Part shown: one piece after another, positions 35,535 through 43,039 of the stretch
How the letters are laid out: every line of letters begins with the position of its first letter
How positions within the stretch are numbered: position 1 is the first letter of the stretch
Origin: an uncultured Draconibacterium sp.
Lineage (GTDB): Bacteria > Bacteroidota > Bacteroidia > Bacteroidales > Prolixibacteraceae
NCBI RefSeq assembly: GCF_963676815.1
Contig: NZ_OY781365.1
Location: 5,862,501-5,926,500 of the forward strand
Length of the DNA stretch: 64,000 nucleotides
Reading direction: 5' to 3'
The notes under the pieces: generated by a model
Told to the model about the DNA's origin: nothing
Seen by the model: only the letters and a program-made list of their open reading frames with translations
Databases searched by the model: none
Position numbers and translations under genes: made by a program

Positions 35535-38426
35535 ATGACAATTTTCAAGAAGTTAAACTTCATATTTCTCATATTATTCTTCCCTAGCATACTGCTTGCA
35601 CAGACACTAGACTCGACCGCTTTATTACAGAAATCCAATGACTTACGAAGTGAGGGAGCATACTTAAGTAGAGATGGAAAACATAATGAAGCACTTGAAG
35701 TATTTAAAGAGTACTTAAACTATCGAAAAAAAATTTATGGAAATGAAGATTATTATCTCGCAACCGCCTACTATTCCATTGGAATTAGTTACAAAAACTT
35801 GGGAGAAAATGACAAAGCATTAGAAAATTATATGTTGTCTGAGAAAAATATATTTCTCCGAGAACCATTAAATTATGGACTGCTCGGTAATCTTTACATT
35901 AACATTGGAAATGCTTACAGAGCTAAACTGGATTATACCAATGCCATAAAATATTATAATCAAGCGGTTTCATCATATAAATCACAAAAGCCAGTTAATA
36001 AAGCAAACGTAGCTGATGCTTATTATGCTATTGCAGAAATTTATTATACTACCTTTAATCATCAAATGGTTATTGATATTGCGAAGGAATGTTACTTCTC
36101 TGCTGACACGTCTAATCAAATAGACTTCGACAATATATTAGGGGGTAGTTTCTATAATTTGAATAATTATAATAAAGCAGATTCCTATTATCGGCATGCT
36201 ATTCAACTATCTAAAAAGTATTATGGAACGAGCCTAGATTTATCATTTGCGTATATGAATTATGCAGATTTTCTCTCTAGAACCAATCAATATGAAAAAG
36301 CCGTTGAGAACTTATCCTTAGCATATAAAATTTTGGAAGAGCAGCAAAATGCTTATGGAACAGAACTTTCCAATTACTACGAATATGAAGGGAATATATA
36401 CCGAAATCGAGCTATAAATACTCAGGAAATAAACCGATTCAGAAGAGAGAAAAAACAAAATCTTTTAAAATCAATAGATTCCTATAAAAAGGGATTAGCA
36501 GCCTTGGAGATCAATGAAACCAATCCTGAAAACTCAGCTATTGAAATTCAACAAACAAGGTCGTTAATGGACTGTCTTGATTTGATAAAAGCAATTGGAG
36601 ATGTATATCTTGAAATTGCTCTTCTTGATAATGAAAATAAAGGCATTGATTTCGGTGAGAACCTCGACTATGCGCTAAGCTGCTACGACAATACAAGTAA
36701 TCTTATTCAACAGGCGCGGAAAGAAATTTCGAACGATGAAAGCAAGATTCAGCTTTCAAATCTGCAATATCAAACAATTAGCAAGATAATTGAAACAGCT
36801 TTTCTTGCTTATAATCACACACAAACTCCTAAATACCTGGACATTGCTTTTGAGAACTCTGAGCAACTAAAAAGTAGTGCTGTATTTGACAAAATTTCAA
36901 ACGACCTGGCACAAGAAAACAGTTTAATTCCGGATAGTTTGTTAGAACTGGAACAAAAACTGAATAATATGATCTCTAATTATTCAGAATTACAATATCA
37001 GGAATTAAGTCTCGATGAACCTGACAGTACTTTACTAAATGAGTATAGCAACAAAATTTTTAGCGCATCAAGGCAAAGAGATGAATTAAACCGTTACATG
37101 GAAGAGAGTTATCCGGATTACTATCAATTAAAATATTCCAATTCCTCATTAAGTTTAAGTGAAATACAAAGTAGGCTAAACAAGAAGGAAGCAATAGTAG
37201 AATTTTTTCTAATGGAGCCCACAAAAGACAACAATACACAAGCAAATAAATCTGACTCGCTCAACGTATTGTACACTTTTTTCATAACGAACAGCGAAAT
37301 TGACTTTTACAAAAAATCACTTGAAAATGATGATGTTAAAGCATTAGAAGAAACTTTCAGATTTATGTCGTCAACCGATTACATGTTCACTCATAATGAA
37401 GATGCGAAACGATACTGCGTTTCATCGCACCGTTTATACAATTTGCTAATAGCTCCTTACGAGAAAGACCTGGAAGAAAAACACCTGACAATTATCCCTG
37501 ATGGAAAATTGAATTACATTTCATTCGACGGACTATTAAAAACGCTTCCTGACACCAGTAACACGATTCGATTTAATGAATTGGATTATTTGCTTAAAAA
37601 TCTAAACATTAATTACGCCAACTCAGTAAATATATTTCTTAAAAACAGAGCTTCAAAACCAAAATTACGCAACCAAACTTTGGCTTTTGCTCCTGAATAT
37701 AATTCAGAAGAATTTGAAATGACCGGACACCGTTATCGGTTGGCCCCATTACCAGGTGTTGAAAAAGAAGTTGATGCAATTTCGAAATCAGTAAGCGCCA
37801 CTGTTTTAAAAAGCAATCAGGCAAGTGAACTAAATTTCAGAAAAAAAAGCGGTCAATTTGAAATACTTCACCTGGCTATGCATGCATATATAAACGACTC
37901 GCTACCTGCATATTCAAGGCTTGCTTTTAGCCAAAATGCTGATTCTACAGCACTGGAAAACGATGGATGGTTAAACACCGCCGATATTTACAACTTGAAA
38001 TTAGACGCTAAAATGACAGTGCTAAGTGCGTGTAATACCGGAGTGGGAAAACTGCAAAAAGGCGAAGGATTAATGAGTTTAGCCAGAGGTTTTCTTTATG
38101 CGGGTTGCCCGTCGGTTGTAATGTCGCTTTGGGAAGTTGAAGATGTTGCCGGTACAAAAATTATGACTTCCTTTTATAAATACCTAAAAGCTGGAAAAAC
38201 AAAAGACGAAGCACTTCGGCTCGCAAAATTAAAATACCTCGAAAATTCTAACTCCCGGTTAGCTCACCCTCATTACTGGATGAGTTTTAAATGTATTGGC
38301 GATAATTCTCCGGTGTACACAAGTTATGATCTTTACTTTTTTGCGATTCTTATTGTGCTAATTATCGCTTTTTCTATCGATCAGGGAATCCGCATAAAAA
38401 AAGCCCGTCGTAACCGACAGGCTTAA
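35535..38426 (+). CDS. Secreted, membrane-anchored TPR-CHAT protease
   Basis: About 963 residues from the ATG at 35535, which starts a signal peptide (MTIFKKLNFIFLILFFPSIL ending LLAQ); a TTG at 35493 would add 14 residues before it. Tetratricopeptide repeats fill about residues 25-420, for example NIGNAYRAKLDYTNAIKYYN. The CHAT domain (caspase HetF associated with TPRs) fills the last third, with His783 in LHLAMHAY and Cys833 in LSACNTGVG, the expected dyad. A final hydrophobic helix (YFFAILIVLIIAFSI) with basic tail (RIKKARRNRQA) would anchor it in the inner membrane with the body in the periplasm. It lies between the peptide operon and the sigma/anti-sigma operon. Likely a caspase-like peptidase; substrate unknown. 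Confidence 0.9.
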   Translation: MTIFKKLNFIFLILFFPSILLAQTLDSTALLQKSNDLRSEGAYLSRDGKHNEALEVFKEYLNYRKKIYGNEDYYLATAYYSIGISYKNLGENDKALENYMLSEKNIFLREPLNYGLLGNLYINIGNAYRAKLDYTNAIKYYNQAVSSYKSQKPVNKANVADAYYAIAEIYYTTFNHQMVIDIAKECYFSADTSNQIDFDNILGGSFYNLNNYNKADSYYRHAIQLSKKYYGTSLDLSFAYMNYADFLSRTNQYEKAVENLSLAYKILEEQQNAYGTELSNYYEYEGNIYRNRAINTQEINRFRREKKQNLLKSIDSYKKGLAALEINETNPENSAIEIQQTRSLMDCLDLIKAIGDVYLEIALLDNENKGIDFGENLDYALSCYDNTSNLIQQARKEISNDESKIQLSNLQYQTISKIIETAFLAYNHTQTPKYLDIAFENSEQLKSSAVFDKISNDLAQENSLIPDSLLELEQKLNNMISNYSELQYQELSLDEPDSTLLNEYSNKIFSASRQRDELNRYMEESYPDYYQLKYSNSSLSLSEIQSRLNKKEAIVEFFLMEPTKDNNTQANKSDSLNVLYTFFITNSEIDFYKKSLENDDVKALEETFRFMSSTDYMFTHNEDAKRYCVSSHRLYNLLIAPYEKDLEEKHLTIIPDGKLNYISFDGLLKTLPDTSNTIRFNELDYLLKNLNINYANSVNIFLKNRASKPKLRNQTLAFAPEYNSEEFEMTGHRYRLAPLPGVEKEVDAISKSVSATVLKSNQASELNFRKKSGQFEILHLAMHAYINDSLPAYSRLAFSQNADSTALENDGWLNTADIYNLKLDAKMTVLSACNTGVGKLQKGEGLMSLARGFLYAGCPSVVMSLWEVEDVAGTKIMTSFYKYLKAGKTKDEALRLAKLKYLENSNSRLAHPHYWMSFKCIGDNSPVYTSYDLYFFAILIVLIIAFSIDQGIRIKKARRNRQA
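38396..38424 (-). terminator. Terminator of the sigma/anti-sigma operon, inside the CHAT gene's last codons
   Basis: The arms AAGCC-GTCG and CGAC-GGCTT (38401-38410, 38415-38424, one mismatch, 4-base loop) are followed on the minus strand by seven T. It lies 49 bases beyond the stop at 38473 and overlaps the final codons of the convergent CHAT gene. Confidence 0.75.
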
Positions 38427-38472
38427 TTGAATGTGTATATTTTTTCGAATTAATCTATGGACGATTCTTCGA

Positions 38473-39984
38473 TTATTTAAAAGAGTACCTGAGCTTTCTT
38501 AAAATTGCTTTGGCATCTTTTTCGTAATGACCTTTACGATCGATAACTGCCAGCAATTCTTTCTTCGCTTCTGCTCTTTTATTCATTTTCAGGTAACATA
38601 GTGCTTTATACCACTCTGCTTCCTCAATAAACATGTTATTTCCGTGGTCAATAACTTTGGTATATTCAGTAACCGCTTTTGGGTATTTATTCAAATTCTG
38701 ATAACTCAATCCTTTATAAAACTGAGGTACAAATTGATCATCAGCTTTAACTGTTGCATTATCTAGCAGATCAATAGTTTTTTGGAACTCATTCTGCTGG
38801 AAATACATTTGAGCCTGATGTATTATGTTCATTTCACTGTCAACAGAACGTTCAGAAGCCCATGATGTTGAAGTAAAGTATTTATCGTACGAATTGTCTA
38901 GCGTATTGGTATTCATTCGCATTGCACCAAGTAAACCAACCAGTACCAAAACCACGGCTACGCTGCTACGCCAAAATTTGGTAGTGCCAATCTCGATTCG
39001 AGGCATTATAATTGATTTTACCTCTTTCTTCTCCGATTCGTCTCTGGCGTCTTTCAACTTCTGACGTAAGCCCATGATATCCATTTCCGAAACGGCAGAG
39101 TTTATATTTTCGCGAAGTGCAACTTCTGCCATCAAATCGGTATTTTTCTTCAGCTCTGCACTGAATTCTTCCAATAAAAACTCGTCTTCAAGAACTCCAT
39201 CAATGAAATCTTCAATAGTTTGCTCGCTAACATTCCATGAGGTCTCAGATTCCATAATATTTCTTAATTCACTTCGCAGATCCATTATATCATTTTCTGC
39301 AACCGAAAATTCAATTTCATTATGCAAACCAACTTCTGACTGTAACAATTCATTTTGGTCCAGCTCTGCTTCAAACTCTGCCAAAATATCGTCACTCATT
39401 TCACCGTTCAGGTAGCTATCAATATCCTCAACAGAGTATTGTGGTTCAACTGATTTAGCAACCTGTTGCAAGGTCTCGCGCAAGTTTAGGATATCCGTTT
39501 CTAAAACGGCTTCTTCCAAACCTTCAAGTCCTTCCATGTCGAAACCATTCAAATCTTCTTCAATAACGACTTGTTCCGAGCCGTTTTGCTCTTTATAATA
39601 ATGATGTATGTTTTCGTTGCTTGTTCGTTCATGCTGATATACATGAACTTTTGGGAGTGATTCGAAACTTTCAATAAGTTCTTCGGGTGTTAACTCGGCT
39701 GTGGCTTCTTCAAATTCGCTGAAGTCGTCTAACAACTCGAATGAGCCGTCTAACTTGCCATTTTGGTTACTTGTTATTTGAATTTCCTCGAGTTTCCCTT
39801 TAAGGTCAAGAACATCCATTTCCAGCACTGCCGACTGAATGTTTTTGTGAAGTTCTACTTCTTCTCTTAACTCCTGGTTTAACTCTAGTTCTTTTTCAAA
39901 TTCTTCTCTCTCTTGGTTGTTTAATAAATCTAAACAGTAATCTTCAATGCGTCCAAATAATTCTGCTTTAGGTGTCATCTTCAA
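38473..39984 (-). CDS. Membrane anti-sigma-like protein with four motif repeats and periplasmic TPR
   Basis: A 503-residue protein. Its cytoplasmic part carries four copies of an anti-sigma-like helical unit (about 12-67, a partial one 155-176, 184-243 and 254-313), each ending in a motif like MDVLDLKGKL, TDILNLRETL, NDIMDLRSEL or MDIMGLRQKL. It lacks zinc-finger cysteines. One membrane helix (SSVAVVLVLVGLLGAM, about 340-355) leads to a TPR domain (AQMYFQQNEFQKTIDLLDN; FYKGLSYQNLNKYPKAVTEY) in the periplasm. Its start overlaps the sigma gene stop by 17 bases, so they are translationally coupled. This arrangement is that of a membrane anti-sigma factor for the upstream ECF sigma. The fourfold unit is unusual. 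Binding to sigma is inferred. Confidence 0.82.
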   Translation of the reverse strand: MKMTPKAELFGRIEDYCLDLLNNQEREEFEKELELNQELREEVELHKNIQSAVLEMDVLDLKGKLEEIQITSNQNGKLDGSFELLDDFSEFEEATAELTPEELIESFESLPKVHVYQHERTSNENIHHYYKEQNGSEQVVIEEDLNGFDMEGLEGLEEAVLETDILNLRETLQQVAKSVEPQYSVEDIDSYLNGEMSDDILAEFEAELDQNELLQSEVGLHNEIEFSVAENDIMDLRSELRNIMESETSWNVSEQTIEDFIDGVLEDEFLLEEFSAELKKNTDLMAEVALRENINSAVSEMDIMGLRQKLKDARDESEKKEVKSIIMPRIEIGTTKFWRSSVAVVLVLVGLLGAMRMNTNTLDNSYDKYFTSTSWASERSVDSEMNIIHQAQMYFQQNEFQKTIDLLDNATVKADDQFVPQFYKGLSYQNLNKYPKAVTEYTKVIDHGNNMFIEEAEWYKALCYLKMNKRAEAKKELLAVIDRKGHYEKDAKAILRKLRYSFK

Positions 39985-40555
39985 GTATCTTTTTAAATTC
40001 TGTATCTTGCTTAATGCGCTTTATCAACAGTTCTTTACATTTATACTTTCTTGTTTTAGCATATTTTTCAGTTTTGTAGCCCATAATTTTCGCAATTTCT
40101 TTTAGCGGGACCTTTTCAAAAAACATCTGCAATAGCTTCTGACAATCTGTACTCAAAGTTTTGAAATGCTTTTGATACAAACCGTATTTTTCGTTTTTAT
40201 CTACTAACTCAACCAGGTTGTCGTCATAAACGTCTTCCTGAAACGGTAATGAATCATTCAGCTTTTCCCTTTCAATGCGTCGTTTTTCGAGTTGCTTTAA
40301 CCACAAAAATCGACATACCGAAAATAAATAACCTTGAAAAGAACTCTTTTCGAAAATTAAATCGTTTTCTTTTAATTTCCTGTAAATAACGATAATAGCT
40401 TCCTGAAAAATATCACTGGCATCGTCCTCACTTCCTTGGTTTTTCTTAATGAAATAATTTACTTTATAGTAATACTGTTTATATATGTACTGTAAAATTA
40501 AATTATCGTGCCTTAAGATTCCTTTCAGGATTTGCGCATCCGTATAATTTATCAT
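39968..40555 (-). CDS. ECF RNA polymerase sigma factor
   Basis: A 195-residue ECF sigma-70 factor. The region 2 part contains SEDDASDIFQEAIIVIYRKL and SFQGYLFSVCRFLWLKQLEK; region 4 contains LLQMFFEKVPLKEIAKIMGY, a helix-turn-helix. The opening MINYTDAQILKGILRHDN is typical for Bacteroidota ECF factors. It heads an operon with the anti-sigma-like gene, which overlaps its end. Its own upstream region carries the promoter-like element found before the peptide operon, which suggests that it regulates itself and the peptides. The element centred on 40590 would put the start of transcription near the ATG, so the mRNA may be leaderless or have a very short leader. Confidence 0.93.
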   Translation of the reverse strand: MINYTDAQILKGILRHDNLILQYIYKQYYYKVNYFIKKNQGSEDDASDIFQEAIIVIYRKLKENDLIFEKSSFQGYLFSVCRFLWLKQLEKRRIEREKLNDSLPFQEDVYDDNLVELVDKNEKYGLYQKHFKTLSTDCQKLLQMFFEKVPLKEIAKIMGYKTEKYAKTRKYKCKELLIKRIKQDTEFKKILEDDT

Positions 40556-40558
40556 CTT

Positions 40559-40595
40559 CTAATATATTATTCGATTATTGGTAAAAAGGTAACCC
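40559..40595 (-). promoter_or_regulatory. ECF-type promoter or operator of the sigma operon
   Basis: On the minus strand GGGTTACCTTTTT (40595-40583), then 14 bases, then AATATATTAG (40568-40559), the last box only 3 bases before the ATG. It shares both boxes with the peptide-operon upstream region, and an inner ATCGAATA vs ATCAGAATA can also be aligned. The rest of 40596-40919 has no gene, only a terminator and a few plain T/A-rich stretches. Confidence 0.55.
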
Positions 40596-40756
40596 TCTAT
40601 TTAAATTTATTCTATTCACAACTTCAAAGCCAACCTGTTCATAAACATGCAATTTAGCTTATTAACAAGCCGTTACAAGATTTGATAAAGATAAAAATTA
40701 AATTAAAAAAAGAAGCAGACTTTTGGGATTTATTGATTGGAAGGTCCTAGAAAACA

Positions 40757-40786
40757 AAAAGGACAGGTTCAACAACCCATCCTTTT
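40757..40786 (-). terminator. Rho-independent terminator of the TonB-like gene
   Basis: An inverted repeat (AAAAGGA...TCCTTTT with an inner GGTT/AACC) ends in TTTTTGTTTT on the minus strand, about 135 bases beyond the stop at 40920. The interval holds an A/T-rich stretch with no plausible gene. Confidence 0.6.
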
Positions 40787-40919
40787 CTCATTAAACTAAC
40801 TAACCTAACTAAACCTAAACTTATGAAAATAAACGTACCACAAATATAAAGGCATATTGTAAATCCGACAAGAAAAAGATGTTAAATGGTGTTAAAGCTG
40901 ATAACAATTAACATTGAAT

Positions 40920-41657
40920 TTACTGTGCAACGAAAGTATATTGGATTGTTCCCTTTTGGCGGGCAGGCGCAGTGTTGTCGCTGTTGAAAACGGTTCGGGT
41001 TGCAGCTTCTTTTGCGTAAGCGAACAACTGTTTATCGCGTATAGAACCGTTGTCTCGAGGTTCGGCTTCAACAACCTTCCCCTGGCGGTTTACAGTTATA
41101 TCAACTATTACAGTTCCTCCGCCCTGACTTAGATATACCGGAACAGGCAATCGCAAATGATACCGATTTTCGAGGTAGTAGACAATATTACTCTCACCGG
41201 CATAAATTACGTTCTTTATCGAATCGCGATCCATGCCTTCGGTAGTTTCAACCGGCATTTCAATATCGCTTAAATCAACAGTTTCTTTGGCTAGATTTTT
41301 ATTTACGTTGGAAACAAGTTGTTTGGCAGCTTCCACCTCTTTTAAATAGTCATCGTCGAAAAACTCGTCGGTTGAGGTTGTGGTATTTTCTCTTGCCGAT
41401 TGATTAGAGGCAACATTTGTTCTTGTGTTGGTTGTTTCTTCGCTATTTGTCTGTTCAGTATTTTCGTCTTCTGTTTCCGGTTCAACTATTTCTGGTTCCA
41501 GCATTTCCTCTGGAAAATCAATGAGAATGGCTTCTTCTTTTACATTTCCTTTAATATCTACATCGGCCAGTAAAAATGTAGAAAACAAGAGAATATGAAA
41601 AATCAGCGTACCGATTACTCCATAGACATTTCTTCTGTATATTTCTCCTATCTTCAT
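40920..41657 (-). CDS. TonB-like energy transducer protein
   Basis: I take the ATG at 41657 (MKIGEIYRRNVYGVIGTLIF), giving 245 residues; a longer frame to 41714 adds unlikely sequence. One N-terminal membrane helix is followed by an acidic, Pro/Glu/Thr-rich periplasmic stretch and a C-terminal TonB-like domain (TVIVDITVNRQGKVVEAEPR and a final TIQYTFVAQ strand), as in the TonB/TolA C-terminal fold. Such proteins couple the proton-motive force to outer-membrane transporters. No ExbB/ExbD or TonB-dependent receptor is next to it. The acidic linker, rather than a proline/lysine-rich one, is a small oddity. Confidence 0.85.
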   Translation of the reverse strand: MKIGEIYRRNVYGVIGTLIFHILLFSTFLLADVDIKGNVKEEAILIDFPEEMLEPEIVEPETEDENTEQTNSEETTNTRTNVASNQSARENTTTSTDEFFDDDYLKEVEAAKQLVSNVNKNLAKETVDLSDIEMPVETTEGMDRDSIKNVIYAGESNIVYYLENRYHLRLPVPVYLSQGGGTVIVDITVNRQGKVVEAEPRDNGSIRDKQLFAYAKEAATRTVFNSDNTAPARQKGTIQYTFVAQ

Positions 41658-41751
41658 TTCGAGCAAAAATATAAAATTAGCCGCTATATAAGCCGTTAAT
41701 TGTAAAGAATACAACTATTCTTTTTGATGAAAAATATTTTCTAATGATAAA

Positions 41752-41785
41752 AAAAGAGCTCTCCATTTCCGGAAAACTCTTCAAC
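41752..41785 (-). terminator. Possible terminator after the Sec-type isomerase gene
   Basis: On the minus strand AAGAG, then a 5-bp self-complementary TTTCCGGAAA segment and GAGAGCTCTT precede a run of T, shortly beyond the stop at 41805. The structure is imperfect. Confidence 0.35.
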
Positions 41786-41804
41786 TTTTCGAAATAAAAC
41801 AGAC

Positions 41805-42641
41805 TTATTTCGTTGCTCTTATCATCGCTCTGAAATAACCTATTGATTCGGCTATCCCCATAAACGGATCATCCATATTGCGTTCGTGCTCCAAGCTTAT
41901 CACTCCGGAATAATTCACTTCGCGAAGCATATTTACAAATGCCGGAAAATCGATAATTCCTCGTCCAACTTCTACCGAATAACCTTCTTTACTTGCACCA
42001 GTAACATCTTTTAAGTGAATGTCGAAAACCCTCGAATGGTATTTTTTCAAGTCGGCAACCGGATCTTTTCCATTTCTGGTGTCGTGACCAATATCCAGAC
42101 ACATGCCAATTCTTGGATCCAGGTCTTTGGTGTGCTCCCAAACGTCATCAGCATCAGGATAAACATCAATGTCAGGACCATGCAAATGAATCGCAAAATA
42201 TAAACCTGTTTCTTTCACTTTCTCATTTACGTATGGAAGCAACTCGTAATCTGGAACACCAACAATAGTGTTAACTCCCACTCTTTTGGCATAATCAAAG
42301 TACTTGTCGATATCCTCTTTGCTCTTCATGTACAATGGTCCAACAGCGTAACCCGTAACATCATAATCCGCGCATTTTTTATGAAATGCCTCAATCTCTG
42401 CAGTGGTGCTGTTAACCGGTAAATGAAAATCTTTAATACACAGATAATGAACATCGCACCTCTTCAGAGTTTCAAGCGTTGTTTGCAGGTCGAAATGCAC
42501 AAAGGTATATCCCGCTACTCCAAGTTTAAACGACTCGGTGTTTTCCGGTGCCGGCTGCGGTTCAGGACGTTTAACTTCCTGTGCTGTAAGCGAAAAAGTA
42601 AAGATTATTATTAGTAGAAATAAAAGTGTTGATTTGTTCAT
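41805..42641 (-). CDS. TIM-barrel sugar phosphate isomerase/epimerase family protein, Sec signal
   Basis: I use the ATG at 42641 because it starts a signal peptide (MNKSTLLFLLIIIFTFSLTA); an upstream in-frame ATG at 42743 precedes non-signal sequence. The barrel has YFAIHLHGPDID, IGMCLDIGHDTRN and FDIHLKDVTG, and it aligns along its whole length with the Tat-exported isomerase at 11980-12819 (both have YMxSKEDxDxxFDYAK and GVPxxELLxYV), so they are paralogues with different export signals. Likely acts on a sugar or inositol derivative in the periplasm. It is a single-gene unit. Confidence 0.87.
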   Translation of the reverse strand: MNKSTLLFLLIIIFTFSLTAQEVKRPEPQPAPENTESFKLGVAGYTFVHFDLQTTLETLKRCDVHYLCIKDFHLPVNSTTAEIEAFHKKCADYDVTGYAVGPLYMKSKEDIDKYFDYAKRVGVNTIVGVPDYELLPYVNEKVKETGLYFAIHLHGPDIDVYPDADDVWEHTKDLDPRIGMCLDIGHDTRNGKDPVADLKKYHSRVFDIHLKDVTGASKEGYSVEVGRGIIDFPAFVNMLREVNYSGVISLEHERNMDDPFMGIAESIGYFRAMIRATK

Positions 42642-42670
42642 CGTATTAAATTTAGTTGTTTCATTAAAAA

Positions 42671-42678
42671 CAAATGTA
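42671..42678 (-). promoter_or_regulatory. Probable -7 box of the Sec-type isomerase gene
   Basis: TACATTTG on the minus strand fits TAnnTTTG, about 30 bases before the ATG at 42641, which supports that start over the longer frame. Confidence 0.45.
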
Positions 42679-42820
42679 ACAATTAAACGAATACGACACA
42701 GATTATAATGGCCATGCGTGTTTGAGTAATTAAACAAGTACATATTCCAGGCGAGTTATAATGCCCGGTAACGATCATTTATCAAGAGTGATTGCAATTG
42801 AAGTAACAAATAAATCGCAA

Positions 42821-43021
42821 TCAAACGGTTTGCCAGCGAGTTGTTATATTATAGTTTTGAGCATATTCCTCTCGCTCCTTTTCTTCATCTGTAATTTTGC
42901 TTTCATCCTCCATATTTTGCAGCTCAACACATGCATGATTAATGTCATTTTTTTCGCTTTTAAAGAATTTTTTCTTTATTTGATCGATCGCGCATCTAAA
43001 TAATAAATTAACCTTTTTCAT
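42821..43021 (-). CDS. Small charged protein downstream of Rex, doubtful
   Basis: A 66-residue reading frame starting MKKVNLLFRCAIDQIKKKFF, ending in an acidic stretch (EDESKITDEEKEREEYAQNY). It lies 18 bases after rex on the same strand and could be co-transcribed. Basic N-terminal and acidic C-terminal halves look protein-like, but a frame of similar size also exists on the opposite strand, and I do not recognise a family. Confidence 0.35.
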   Translation of the reverse strand: MKKVNLLFRCAIDQIKKKFFKSEKNDINHACVELQNMEDESKITDEEKEREEYAQNYNITTRWQTV

Positions 43022-43039
43022 GTTTTTAGTTTTTTTGAG

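Noticed and set aside
35535..38426. Type III-E CRISPR (Craspase) component
   Set aside because: No repeat array, gRAMP effector or other cas gene occurs in the window, and the CHAT protein is predicted to be exported.
40822..40848. An eight-residue frame (ATG AAA ATA AAC ... TAA)
   Set aside because: Too short, no sign of coupling or conservation; it lies in the 3' region after the TonB-like gene.
42761..43003. Plus-strand frame of 80 codons opposite the small gene after rex
   Set aside because: Hydrophobic and Phe-rich, but without a promoter or family, and it overlaps the doubtful small frame on the other strand; I could not support either strongly.
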